From: Clostridiales bacterium
Lineage (GTDB): Bacteria > Bacillota > Clostridia > Christensenellales > Borkfalkiaceae
Direction: 5' to 3'
Assembly (NCBI GenBank): GCA_003538975.1
Contig: DPQQ01000001.1
Coordinates: forward strand, 25,624-58,964
Length of the DNA stretch: 33,341 nucleotides
In this document: positions 23,082 to 30,588 of the stretch, one piece after another
Position numbering within the stretch: position 1 is the stretch's first letter
Layout: the number at the start of each line of letters is the position of its first letter
Translations under genes and position numbers: made by a program
The notes under the pieces: generated by a model
What the model was told of the DNA's origin: nothing
Database searches by the model: none
What the model saw: only the letters and a program-made list of their open reading frames with translations

Positions 23082-24887
23082 TCATGAGACGGACGCGAAC
23101 TGGCTGTTGTAAAGTTCGGCATAGAAACCTTTTTTATCAAGCAACTCTTCGTGCGTGCCGCTCTCTATAACGTCGCCGTCCTTTAACACGAGAATAATAT
23201 CGGCGTTCTTTATCGTGGACAACCTGTGAGCGATGACGAAGCTCGTTCTGCCTTCGGTAAGTTTATCCATCGCTTCCTGAATAATAAGTTCCGTGCGGGT
23301 ATCCACGTTAGAAGTTGCTTCGTCGAGTATGAGAAGCGGAGAATCTTTTATCATTGCCCTTGCGATCGTGAGCTGCTGCTTCTGCCCTTCCGAAACCGCC
23401 GAATCTTCGCCGAGAACGGTGTCGTAACCGTCCGGGAGCGTTTTTATGAAGTGCGAAAGTCCTACCGCGCTACATACTTTATCGAGTTCTTCGTCGGTAA
23501 CGCCCGTCTTGTTGTAAACGAGATTTTCTCTCACGGTGCCGTTAAAAAGCCAGGTATCCTGCAAAATCATATCGAAAAGATCGTGAACGGACTCTCTCTT
23601 CATGTCTTTTATAGAAACGCCGTCTATTAAAATATCGCCGCCGTCCGTTTCGTAAAAGCGCATGAGAAGATTTACTATCGTTGTTTTCCCCGCGCCCGTC
23701 GGGCCGACTATCGCTACCTTCTGCCCGCTCTTTACTTTTACGGAAAAGTTTTTGATAATAGTTTTATTTTTATCGTAGCCGAATCTGACGTTTCTGAATT
23801 CAACGTTGCCTTCCACCTTGTCAAGAACGGCCGTCTTTTCGCTCTCGTTCTGCATTTCTTCGGCTTCTAATATTTCGAAAATCCTGTTCGAAGCCGCCGA
23901 AGCCTGCTGGAACGAAGTCATGCTCTGGGCGAAGGTAGAAAGTGGCTGAGAGAATAATCTCGCGTATATTATGAACGACATGAGCGTGCCTACCGTTACC
24001 GAAGTTCCGCCGTTTAAGATTATCGCAACGCCTACTACGAATATTAGAACGTAGCTTAAATTACCCGTAAAGGTCATGAGCGGCATCATCGCGCCGGACA
24101 TGAACTGCGACTTTTTATCGACTTTGCCGATTTCGTCGTTGGTCAGACGGAATTTTGTCTTTTCGTCGTTTGCCGCGTTATACGATCTTACTACTTTGTA
24201 ATTGGAATATACTTCTTCTATCTGCCCGTTGACCGCGCCGACGAGAGCCTGCTTTTTATCGAAATACTTCTGCGATTTCGATAAAATAATCGACATAGCC
24301 GCAAAACCGATTATCGACGAAGCTATCGTTACGAGAGCTAAAACGTAGTTCGATACGAACATCATTATTATTACGCCGATAAAAAGCGCTGCGGAGCTTA
24401 CGAGATTCGCCACCGAAGAAGAAAGCGTCTGCGCGACCGTATCGACGTCGTTGGTAACTCTCGATATAACGTCCCCTCTCGTAGTCGTATCGAAAAACCT
24501 GAGCGGGAGTTTGTTTATCTTTTTGTCTATATCGCCGCGGAGCTGCTTAGACGTTTTTTGCGTGATTACGGCTGTTATAAGCTGTTGCAGATAGGAAAAT
24601 ATGCTTCCCGCCGCATATATACATACGAGCGTAACGCAGACCTTCGTAAATTCTTTTATGTCTATTCCTGTGAAAATTCCGCCGGTTATCATGTTCATAA
24701 GGTCAGAAATTTTATCGGGACCGATAATAGTCGCGACCGAACCCGCCACGGCGAAAATAACGCTTATTATTATCGCCGGGACGTATTTTTTGGAATAAAC
24801 CAGTATTTTATTGAGCGATTTGAAGTCGAGTTTTTCTTTCTTGCCGCCGCTCGTTTTATGAGGGGCGCCTGGTCTTACGGGATTCAT
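23082..24887 (-). CDS. ABC exporter half-transporter, catalytic-site subunit (MdlB/LmrA type)
   Basis: A 601-residue fusion of a six-helix exporter domain (about 30-330) and an ATPase. The ATPase has Walker A GPTGAGKT, Walker B LLILDEATS with the catalytic Glu, D-loop SNVDTRTE and H-loop IAHRLST. The signature is EGQKQQ rather than SGGQ. It pairs with the product of the preceding gene: the neighbour has a degenerate Walker B, as in TM287/TM288-type heterodimers where only one site hydrolyses ATP well. Expected role is drug or lipid export at the cytoplasmic membrane. The ATG overlaps the previous stop by 4 bases; GGAGG is 10 bases upstream. Substrate unknown. Confidence 0.92.
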   Translation of the reverse strand: MNPVRPGAPHKTSGGKKEKLDFKSLNKILVYSKKYVPAIIISVIFAVAGSVATIIGPDKISDLMNMITGGIFTGIDIKEFTKVCVTLVCIYAAGSIFSYLQQLITAVITQKTSKQLRGDIDKKINKLPLRFFDTTTRGDVISRVTNDVDTVAQTLSSSVANLVSSAALFIGVIIMMFVSNYVLALVTIASSIIGFAAMSIILSKSQKYFDKKQALVGAVNGQIEEVYSNYKVVRSYNAANDEKTKFRLTNDEIGKVDKKSQFMSGAMMPLMTFTGNLSYVLIFVVGVAIILNGGTSVTVGTLMSFIIYARLFSQPLSTFAQSMTSFQQASAASNRIFEILEAEEMQNESEKTAVLDKVEGNVEFRNVRFGYDKNKTIIKNFSVKVKSGQKVAIVGPTGAGKTTIVNLLMRFYETDGGDILIDGVSIKDMKRESVHDLFDMILQDTWLFNGTVRENLVYNKTGVTDEELDKVCSAVGLSHFIKTLPDGYDTVLGEDSAVSEGQKQQLTIARAMIKDSPLLILDEATSNVDTRTELIIQEAMDKLTEGRTSFVIAHRLSTIKNADIILVLKDGDVIESGTHEELLDKKGFYAELYNSQFASVS

Positions 24888-26641
24888 AAACCGAGTTCCT
24901 CCTTGTTAAGTTGCGATAAAGCGATGCTCTTGTAAACGGGACACGACTTTAAAAGTTCTTCGTGTTTTCCGAAGCCCGCTATTCTGCCGTCGTCGATTAC
25001 AGCTATTTTGTCGGCGTTCATGACGGTGCCTATTCTCTGCGCGACGATAATTACCGTTCTGTCCGAAAAGTTTTCTTTTATATTCTTGCGGACAAGCGAA
25101 TCGGTCTTATAATCGAGAGCCGAAAAACTGTCGTCGAATACCATTATCGGAGAATTTTTATAAATAGTTCTCGCAATCGAAATCCGCTGTTTCTGTCCGC
25201 CGGAAAAGTTGGTTCCGCCTTGCGCTACGGGGGCGTGTATACCGACGCCTTCGCCGAATATAAATTCCGCTTCGGCTACTTTGAGAGCGGCTTTCACATT
25301 TTCGTCGTCCTTTACTTTGCTGCCGTAAGAAACGTTGAAAGCTATATCGCCTTTGAATAACGCCGCTTTCTGGCTCGTTACCGCTATTTTTTCCTGTAAA
25401 TCGGACTCTTTATAGTCCTTTACGTTTACGCCGTCGACTAAAATTTCGCCAGAAGTAACGTCGTAAACTCGCGTAAGGAGATCGATCATCGTCGTTTTTC
25501 CGCTGCCCGTCGCGCCGACTATGGCGAGAGTTTCTCCTTTATTAACCGTCAGGTTTATATTTTCGAGGACGTTTTCGCTCACCAAGCCCGAGTAAGAAAA
25601 CGAAACGTTTCTGAATTCTACGCTCGGAACGTTTTTATTTTCGCCGTCCGTTAATTGAGCTTCGCCGTCTTTTATCGAAGGTTCGGTATTTAAAACTTCG
25701 GAAATACGCTTACCCGAAACGATAACTCTCGGGAGCATTATGAACATCATTATAAGCATCATAAATGCCATAACCACCTGCAAAGCGTACTGTGTGAACG
25801 CCGCCATATTGCCTATAATAACGGCTTTTTCGGAAAGCGCCGCATTATTGACAAGCGTCGCCCCGATCCAGTAAATCGCAAGCGTAAGACCGTTCATGCA
25901 GAGCGTCAGCACGGGCATCAGAAGTCCCGTCGCCTTTGAGGTGAAAAGCTGGTTTTCGGTCAGTTCGTCGTTAGCCTTTTCAAACTTTTGTTCCTGGTAT
26001 TCTTCTGCGTTGAATGCTCTTACCACTCTTACGCCGCTTAAATTTTCTCTCGTGGCGGTGTTAAGGTTGTCGGTCAGCTTCTGCACCTTCTTAAAGCGCG
26101 GAAGACACAGCGCGACTATCGTTCCTACCGTTACGACGATTACCGCAACGCAGATTATCGTAGCGGTGGTCCATTCGATCGACGAAGCCGAAATTTTGCT
26201 TATCGCCCATATCGCAAGGACGGGTGCTTTTATCAGCATCTGAAGCCCCATCGCGATAAACCTGTGGAGCTGTTCGACGTCGTTCGTAGTTCTCGTTATA
26301 AGCGAAGAAGTCGAAAACTCGTTCATTTCTTTAGCCGAAAACGACGTTATTTTATCGAACAGACTCTGTCTCGCGTTCTTTGAAAACGAAGCGGCTATCG
26401 TCGCTACGAAATATCCGCAGATAATCGAGCATAATAAGCTCCCCGCCGCACATAAAAGCATCATTCCGCCGTTTTTCAGTATTACGCTCATCGTAAGATT
26501 GCCGCCCGAAACCGCTTCGGTGAGTCCCGCCGTGTAGTCGGGCATGGTAAGGTCGAGCCATACTTGCAAAACGATGAAAACTACGGCGAAAAGCGCGTAA
26601 AACGCGTCTTTTACCGAAAACATTTTAAATATCTTTTTCAT
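24884..26641 (-). CDS. ABC exporter half-transporter, degenerate-site subunit (MdlA type)
   Basis: A 585-residue exporter subunit with six transmembrane helices (about 15-310) and an ATPase domain. Walker A is GATGSGKT and the signature is FSGGQKQR. Walker B reads VFDDSFSALD, with Asp for the catalytic Glu, and the H-loop His is Gln (VAQRIGT). These changes mark the non-hydrolytic site of heterodimeric exporters and agree with the canonical Glu/His in the partner gene. First gene of the exporter pair, 153 bp after marR, with a perfect 24 bp palindrome in the gap that shares its core with the marR operator. AAGGA precedes the ATG. Confidence 0.92.
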   Translation of the reverse strand: MKKIFKMFSVKDAFYALFAVVFIVLQVWLDLTMPDYTAGLTEAVSGGNLTMSVILKNGGMMLLCAAGSLLCSIICGYFVATIAASFSKNARQSLFDKITSFSAKEMNEFSTSSLITRTTNDVEQLHRFIAMGLQMLIKAPVLAIWAISKISASSIEWTTATIICVAVIVVTVGTIVALCLPRFKKVQKLTDNLNTATRENLSGVRVVRAFNAEEYQEQKFEKANDELTENQLFTSKATGLLMPVLTLCMNGLTLAIYWIGATLVNNAALSEKAVIIGNMAAFTQYALQVVMAFMMLIMMFIMLPRVIVSGKRISEVLNTEPSIKDGEAQLTDGENKNVPSVEFRNVSFSYSGLVSENVLENINLTVNKGETLAIVGATGSGKTTMIDLLTRVYDVTSGEILVDGVNVKDYKESDLQEKIAVTSQKAALFKGDIAFNVSYGSKVKDDENVKAALKVAEAEFIFGEGVGIHAPVAQGGTNFSGGQKQRISIARTIYKNSPIMVFDDSFSALDYKTDSLVRKNIKENFSDRTVIIVAQRIGTVMNADKIAVIDDGRIAGFGKHEELLKSCPVYKSIALSQLNKEELGL

Positions 26642-26691
26642 AGTCTTTTCCTTAATTTATTTCCTGTTTGTTTATTTTTATGTCATTTTTA

Positions 26692-26715
26692 ATAACTGTA
26701 ACGCGTTACAGTTAT
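26692..26715. promoter_or_regulatory. MarR operator upstream of the ABC exporter
   Basis: A perfect 24 bp palindrome with half ATAACTGTAACG, containing TGTAAC-GC-GTTACA at 26697-26710. The same core with a different 2-base centre occurs at the marR promoter. It probably lets MarR control exporter expression separately from marR. Confidence 0.72.
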
Positions 26716-26725
26716 ATCTATTTTT

Positions 26726-26748
26726 AAAACCGATTTATCGTCGGTTTT
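26726..26748. terminator. Weak hairpin between marR and the exporter
   Basis: AAAACCGA pairs with TCGGTTTT across a 7-base loop. It could partly terminate marR transcripts. No U-run extends beyond the stem on the minus strand, so confidence is low. Confidence 0.35.
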
Positions 26749-26794
26749 TAATACATATATCGATTACCTAATATAAATAAAACATAAAAGCGAT

Positions 26795-27229
26795 TTATTG
26801 CTTGATGTTTGCGATTATTTTCCGTAAAATTCTTTTAAAATCTTCTCTGTCGCCGTCGTCGATGTCGTCGAATGGAGTTTTTTCTTTGGAAACAGAACTT
26901 TCGATAGCTTCCACCTTAGCTTTTCCGTCGTCGGTTATAAAAAGAACTTTGTGCCTTTTGTCTTCTTTGTCGGTCGCGGTAAAAATATAGCCCTTTTCTT
27001 CGAGACGCTTTATTATGCCGCGCGTCGCCGGATGCGATACGAATAAAATATCTTCGATATCTTTCTGCGTTACTTTTCCGCTTTCGCCGTACACGATTTT
27101 AAGAACTCGTCCCTGCGAAAACGTCAGATCGAAATCTTTTAAGAAACTGTCGTTGCGGCGTTGCATTTCTTCGGATATTGTCTTCATCATTATTACTATT
27201 TCTTTATCTCTTATAGACCCGTCTTTCAT
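26795..27229 (-). CDS. MarR family transcriptional regulator
   Basis: A 144-residue regulator, typical MarR length. N-terminal dimer helices are followed by the winged helix: VTQKDIEDILFVSHPATRGIIKRLEEKGYI (about 63-92), wing DKEDKRHKVLFITDDGKAKV, then a C-terminal dimer helix. It is expected to repress its own gene and the downstream heterodimeric exporter, with release by a small molecule. The operator sequence at both sites supports this. GGGGG precedes the ATG by 5 bases. Confidence 0.92.
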   Translation of the reverse strand: MKDGSIRDKEIVIMMKTISEEMQRRNDSFLKDFDLTFSQGRVLKIVYGESGKVTQKDIEDILFVSHPATRGIIKRLEEKGYIFTATDKEDKRHKVLFITDDGKAKVEAIESSVSKEKTPFDDIDDGDREDFKRILRKIIANIKQ

Positions 27230-27305
27230 ACTGTCCCCCTTTTAAGTTTCGGTTAAATCCGAAATTTTTATAATAAATTTTTTTGTTTGAGTTAAAATCA
27301 AATTC

Positions 27306-27319
27306 TGTAACTTGTTACA
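27306..27319. promoter_or_regulatory. MarR operator at its own promoter
   Basis: TGTAAC-TT-GTTACA, directly downstream of the marR -10 box. A wider imperfect repeat, ATTCTGT/ACAGAAT at 27302-27308 and 27327-27333, spans it. The position fits autorepression. Confidence 0.75.
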
Positions 27320-27320
27320 T

Positions 27321-27349
27321 ATTTTAACAGAATACTTTTTTATTGTCAA
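27321..27349 (-). promoter_or_regulatory. marR promoter
   Basis: On the minus strand, -35 TTGACA (27344-27349), 17 bp, -10 TAAAAT (27321-27326), with the operator immediately downstream. Confidence 0.88.
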
Positions 27350-27481
27350 CTGTTTCAACCCGGTCAAAATAAAAATAATAAGAATTGTGGAACTTTATTT
27401 TTACGGACTTTTTATTTGATTTTTATAAAAATGCGTTCTCTTTATTTTGAATTTATATTCTTTTTCTTTTTATTTAAATAT

Positions 27482-27510
27482 TTGACTGATATTTTAAGTT
27501 ATGTTACAAT
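27482..27510 (+). promoter_or_regulatory. Promoter of the plus-strand lipoprotein gene
   Basis: -35 TTGACT (27482-27487), 17 bp, -10 TACAAT (27505-27510), 42 bases before the ATG at 27553. The 27230-27552 gap holds this and the divergent marR promoter. Confidence 0.85.
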
Positions 27511-27552
27511 ACGAATATAATAAGAATGCGCGTTCTGCGCAAGGAGTATACA

Positions 27553-28665
27553 ATGAAAACCAAAAGAACATTGATTGCATTATGCCTTACTTTGATTTTT
27601 GCATCCGCTCTTTTTGCTTTTCCGGCATGTTCGGGTAAAGACGATTCCGAAACAGGCTTTCAGAAACATAAAATTACCGTTCAATCGACAGAAGAATGTA
27701 CCGTTTCGATTGATAAAGAGCAAGCGGAATTTGCCGAAACCGTTACCGTTACCCTCACGCTTAACGTTACCGACAAATACGTCGACAAAGTAACGTATAA
27801 CGGAAATACAGCGACAAAACGCTCCGAAAATACTTACGAGTTTCTTATGGGAAACGAGGACGTAACCGTTTCCGCAGAACTTAAGCCCTATCAACAACGT
27901 CTTTCGGATTCAAACGGTTTTGCAACTTATCTCACGATAAATCCCGCTACGCTCGCAAAGAATAACGGAACGGTCGATTTAACCGTATCGTTAAACGGCA
28001 GTTATATGACTATTCTGAATTGGAAAATCAATTCGACGAATCAAGCGGCAATACCCGGTTCAAGCGTCAAAAACTCTTATACCGAACTCACCGAAACCGG
28101 CGCTGTTTCCGCAAGAACGCAAACCGCAAATTACAGCAACGTAATAACCGCGCTCGTAATAAGCGTCGATACCGATAAGATCGAAAGCGGATCGACTTTT
28201 CTGCTTATAGATCTTCAAAACGGTAATTCTTCTTCACAAAAAGCAAATCTGGTCGTAAAAATTACCGTAGCGGAAGAAATCGTCACGACAAAATGGCAAG
28301 AGACCTTGATTTTTGACGTTTCGGCACTCCCTGATAAGATAAAACAAGGCAAATTCAACATATACGTTACCGATAACGATTATGTCGCAGGCAGCGACAA
28401 TCAAGAAAATCAAAGCTTTATCGGTTACGAAGCGGATTCCGACGGAAACGTTTCGATCGAAATAGAATATGTATCCGGCCGCAGATATTACGTTGCGTTC
28501 TGGGTTGTGAACGACGACAACTCGCTTACTTGTTATAAGCTTCTCGATTCGGTCGGTTCGGGTTCGAGTCAGACGGGATTCAATCAACTTAAAAACGGAA
28601 TGCTCACTCTCCTTTCTAACAGACAATCATTTAAATTAACCGTTGCAAACGAAATAATACGCTGA
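27553..28665 (+). CDS. Secreted lipoprotein, function unknown
   Basis: A 370-residue lipoprotein with a signal peptide and lipobox FPAC (Cys26), so it is anchored on the outer face of the membrane. Residues about 38-105 form a beta-repeat with KHKITVQSTEECTVSIDKEQ and VTYNGNTATKRSENTYEFLMGNEDVTVSA, like the bacterial repeat domains (InlB_B/Big-like) of clostridial surface proteins. The rest is beta-rich with Thr/Asn/Ser bias. I start at 27553 because AAGGAG is 6 bases upstream; the in-frame ATG at 27526 has no such site. Single gene between its own promoter and a strong bidirectional terminator. No enzyme motif is visible. Confidence 0.8.
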   Translation: MKTKRTLIALCLTLIFASALFAFPACSGKDDSETGFQKHKITVQSTEECTVSIDKEQAEFAETVTVTLTLNVTDKYVDKVTYNGNTATKRSENTYEFLMGNEDVTVSAELKPYQQRLSDSNGFATYLTINPATLAKNNGTVDLTVSLNGSYMTILNWKINSTNQAAIPGSSVKNSYTELTETGAVSARTQTANYSNVITALVISVDTDKIESGSTFLLIDLQNGNSSSQKANLVVKITVAEEIVTTKWQETLIFDVSALPDKIKQGKFNIYVTDNDYVAGSDNQENQSFIGYEADSDGNVSIEIEYVSGRRYYVAFWVVNDDNSLTCYKLLDSVGSGSSQTGFNQLKNGMLTLLSNRQSFKLTVANEIIR

Positions 28666-28684
28666 AATTTAATTCTATAATATC

Positions 28685-28712
28685 AAAAAGCACCGTCTGG
28701 ACGGTGCTTTTT
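28685..28712. terminator. Bidirectional rho-independent terminator
   Basis: A perfect 13 bp stem, AAAAAGCACCGTC with its reverse complement, around a TG centre. A5 and T5 ends make it work for the lipoprotein gene on the plus strand and the ATPase gene converging on the minus strand. Confidence 0.92.
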
Positions 28713-28803
28713 ATGATATACTTACTTTTTTTGCGGAATTATTCCCGCATATTCTCTGTCTGTGCATTAAGCTACGGCTTCCGCTCATAGCCCGGTTATT
28801 AAA

Positions 28804-29211
28804 TTATTCGGCGTACTTTGCGATAAATTCGGGAAGATCTTTAAGTTCACCGCTGCAGGTTAATACGAATTCTACCCCGTATTCCTTTTCGAGCCATTCC
28901 ATCGCGGCGAAAAGTTCTTTCAGTTCGCTAAGCTCGGTTTTCGTGATTCTCTTGACGCTGTCGATATAAACGAGATCGTTATCGGCGTTAGCGGCAACCA
29001 GACCTTTCAAAAATCCTCTGAAACCTTCCTGTCCCCGGATATCGAATCTGCCCGCGTCGATAAATCTTACCGCACGATCGAGATCGTACATATTTTTATC
29101 GGTATCGGCAACGAATAAAACGTGTCCTTTCGCGGTTTGTGCGGCAGCGTTTGCCGAATCGATCGCCTTCTGGGTTTTGCCCGTGCCTTTAGGTCCGTAA
29201 ATGATTTTCAT
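28804..29211 (-). CDS. Small P-loop ATP-binding protein
   Basis: A 135-residue single-domain P-loop NTPase. Walker A is YGPKGTGKT (residues 5-13) and a Walker B-like strand DLVYIDS is near residue 84. Residues at GHVLFVADTDKNMYDLD and RFDIRGQEGFRGFLKGL look like nucleotide-fold loops. There is no zinc site, so it is not thymidine kinase. Similar short P-loop proteins in Firmicutes have no known role. The start at 29211 follows GGAGG by 8 bases; the longer open frame to 29340 would cover a structured leader and the promoter. Substrate unknown. Confidence 0.8.
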   Translation of the reverse strand: MKIIYGPKGTGKTQKAIDSANAAAQTAKGHVLFVADTDKNMYDLDRAVRFIDAGRFDIRGQEGFRGFLKGLVAANADNDLVYIDSVKRITKTELSELKELFAAMEWLEKEYGVEFVLTCSGELKDLPEFIAKYAE

Positions 29212-29241
29212 AATAAGTTCCTCCGAAAATTTATTCGATAT

Positions 29242-29297
29242 AAACGCTTCTTTTTTGCCTCCGGGTTTATCGCCGCAGGTTAAAATATTAAGCGTTT
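29242..29297 (-). promoter_or_regulatory. Structured 5' leader of the P-loop gene
   Basis: On the minus strand AAACGCTT (29290-29297) pairs with AAGCGTTT (29242-29249), closing a 40-base loop that holds an inner stem CCTGCGG/CCGGAGG with one internal mismatch. It lies between a TATAAT-like -10 (about 29316-29321) and the ribosome site. No known riboswitch consensus is matched. Confidence 0.4.
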
Positions 29298-29458
29298 TCT
29301 TACCTACTTTTATTATATAGTATAAAAAACCAAAAATCAATACCTATTTTAAAATTCTTTTATATTTTTAAGTCGCTTTTTACGGCGGATTTTTATTTTA
29401 CCGTTTGATTTTAAAATAAAATAATATCCGTATTTTACGATAAAATAAAAAATCAAAT

Positions 29459-29487
29459 AAAAAACGCCCCGATATAAAGAGCGTTTT
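29459..29487 (-). terminator. Rho-independent terminator of prfA
   Basis: On the minus strand AAAACGCTC pairs with GGGCGTTTT (9 bp, one wobble) and T-rich sequence follows, 17 bases after the prfA stop. Confidence 0.85.
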
Positions 29488-29503
29488 CAAATTATTATTA
29501 AAA

Positions 29504-30580
29504 TTATTCGTCGTCGGAACCGGAAGAAAGCTTGGCTTCTCTGTCGGCGATAGCCAAAGCTTCGACCATTTCTTCGATATCGCCCATAATGAACGAATCG
29601 AGCGAATAGAGCGTCAAGCCTATTCTGTGGTCGGTAACTCTGCTCTGCGGGAAGTTGTAAGTTCTTATTCTTTCCGATCTGTCGCCCGTTCCTACCTGAC
29701 TTTTACGGTTTTCGGAATACTGCTTGTCGTATTCGGAGCGGTAAAGGTCGTAAAGTCTGCTTTTCAAAACCTTCATCGCCTTTTCGCGGTTTTTGGTCTG
29801 GCTTCTTTCATCCTGACACAGAACGACTATGCCCGTCGGAAGGTGAGTTATTCGTATACACGACTCGGTTTTGTTTATGTGCTGACCGCCTGCGCCCGAA
29901 GATCTTAAAGTATCTATTTTAAGGTCCTTTTCGTCTATGTTTACTTCGACGTCTTCTACTTCAGGTAAAACGGCTACGGTTGCGGTAGAAGTGTGAACTC
30001 TCCCCTGCGATTCGGTTTCGGGAACTCTCTGCACTCTGTGAACGCCGCTCTCGTATTTAAGTTTACTGTAAACGCCCTTGCCGCTTATCGAAAACACCAC
30101 TTCCTTGATGCCGCCGAGTTCGGTGGAGTTGTTTTCCACTTCTTCGGTCTTCCAGCGGTTCTTTTCGGCGAATTTGACGTACATTCTGTACAGTTCGTAT
30201 GCGAAAAGGCTCGCTTCTTCGCCGCCTGCGCCGGCGCGGATTTCCATAATTACGTTTTTGTCGTCGTCGGGATCTTTAGGTAAAAGCAGAATTCTGAGTT
30301 CGGACTTCATCGCTTCGAGTTTGTCTTTAAGCGAATAGAATTCTTCCGAAAGCATTTCCTTCATTTCGGGATCGGTTTCTGTTTCCATCGCTTCCTTGGC
30401 GGCGTTCTGTTCCGATTCCGCTTTTTTGTAATCGAGATACTTTTCGACTGTTTCCTGCATGTCCGCGATTTCTTTCGTATACGACTTCCATTCGTCCATT
30501 TTTTGCAGTACTGCGGGATCCGCGACGAGTTCCTGAAGTTTATTGTATCTTTCGACTATGGCTTCGAGTTTTTTGAACAT
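29504..30580 (-). CDS. prfA: Peptide chain release factor 1 (RF1)
   Basis: A 358-residue release factor, normal RF1 length. The stop-codon reading motif is PET (187-189) in RVPETESQGRVHTS, the RF1 PxT tripeptide for UAA/UAG, not the SPF of RF2. The catalytic GGQ is at 231-233 in SSGAGGQHINKTES; PrmC methylates this Gln in other bacteria. The first 100 residues are the helical N-terminal domain. AAGGA lies between the DUF1385-PrmC stop and this ATG, 8 bases apart, so both are co-transcribed, a standard pairing of factor and its methylase. Confidence 0.97.
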   Translation of the reverse strand: MFKKLEAIVERYNKLQELVADPAVLQKMDEWKSYTKEIADMQETVEKYLDYKKAESEQNAAKEAMETETDPEMKEMLSEEFYSLKDKLEAMKSELRILLLPKDPDDDKNVIMEIRAGAGGEEASLFAYELYRMYVKFAEKNRWKTEEVENNSTELGGIKEVVFSISGKGVYSKLKYESGVHRVQRVPETESQGRVHTSTATVAVLPEVEDVEVNIDEKDLKIDTLRSSGAGGQHINKTESCIRITHLPTGIVVLCQDERSQTKNREKAMKVLKSRLYDLYRSEYDKQYSENRKSQVGTGDRSERIRTYNFPQSRVTDHRIGLTLYSLDSFIMGDIEEMVEALAIADREAKLSSGSDDE

Positions 30581-30588
30581 ATTTTTCC

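Noticed and set aside
28804..29211. Thymidine kinase
   Set aside because: It has a P-loop but no zinc-binding Cys pairs or thymidine-site motif, and it is too short.
29242..29297. c-di-GMP, fluoride or ZTP riboswitch
   Set aside because: The conserved loops of these classes could not be found; only general stem-loop structure is seen.
29212..29340. N-terminal extension of the P-loop protein
   Set aside because: It would cover the promoter and the structured leader. GGAGG fits the internal ATG at 29211.
29504..30580. Release factor 2
   Set aside because: The codon-reading motif is PET, not SPF, and no programmed frameshift is present.
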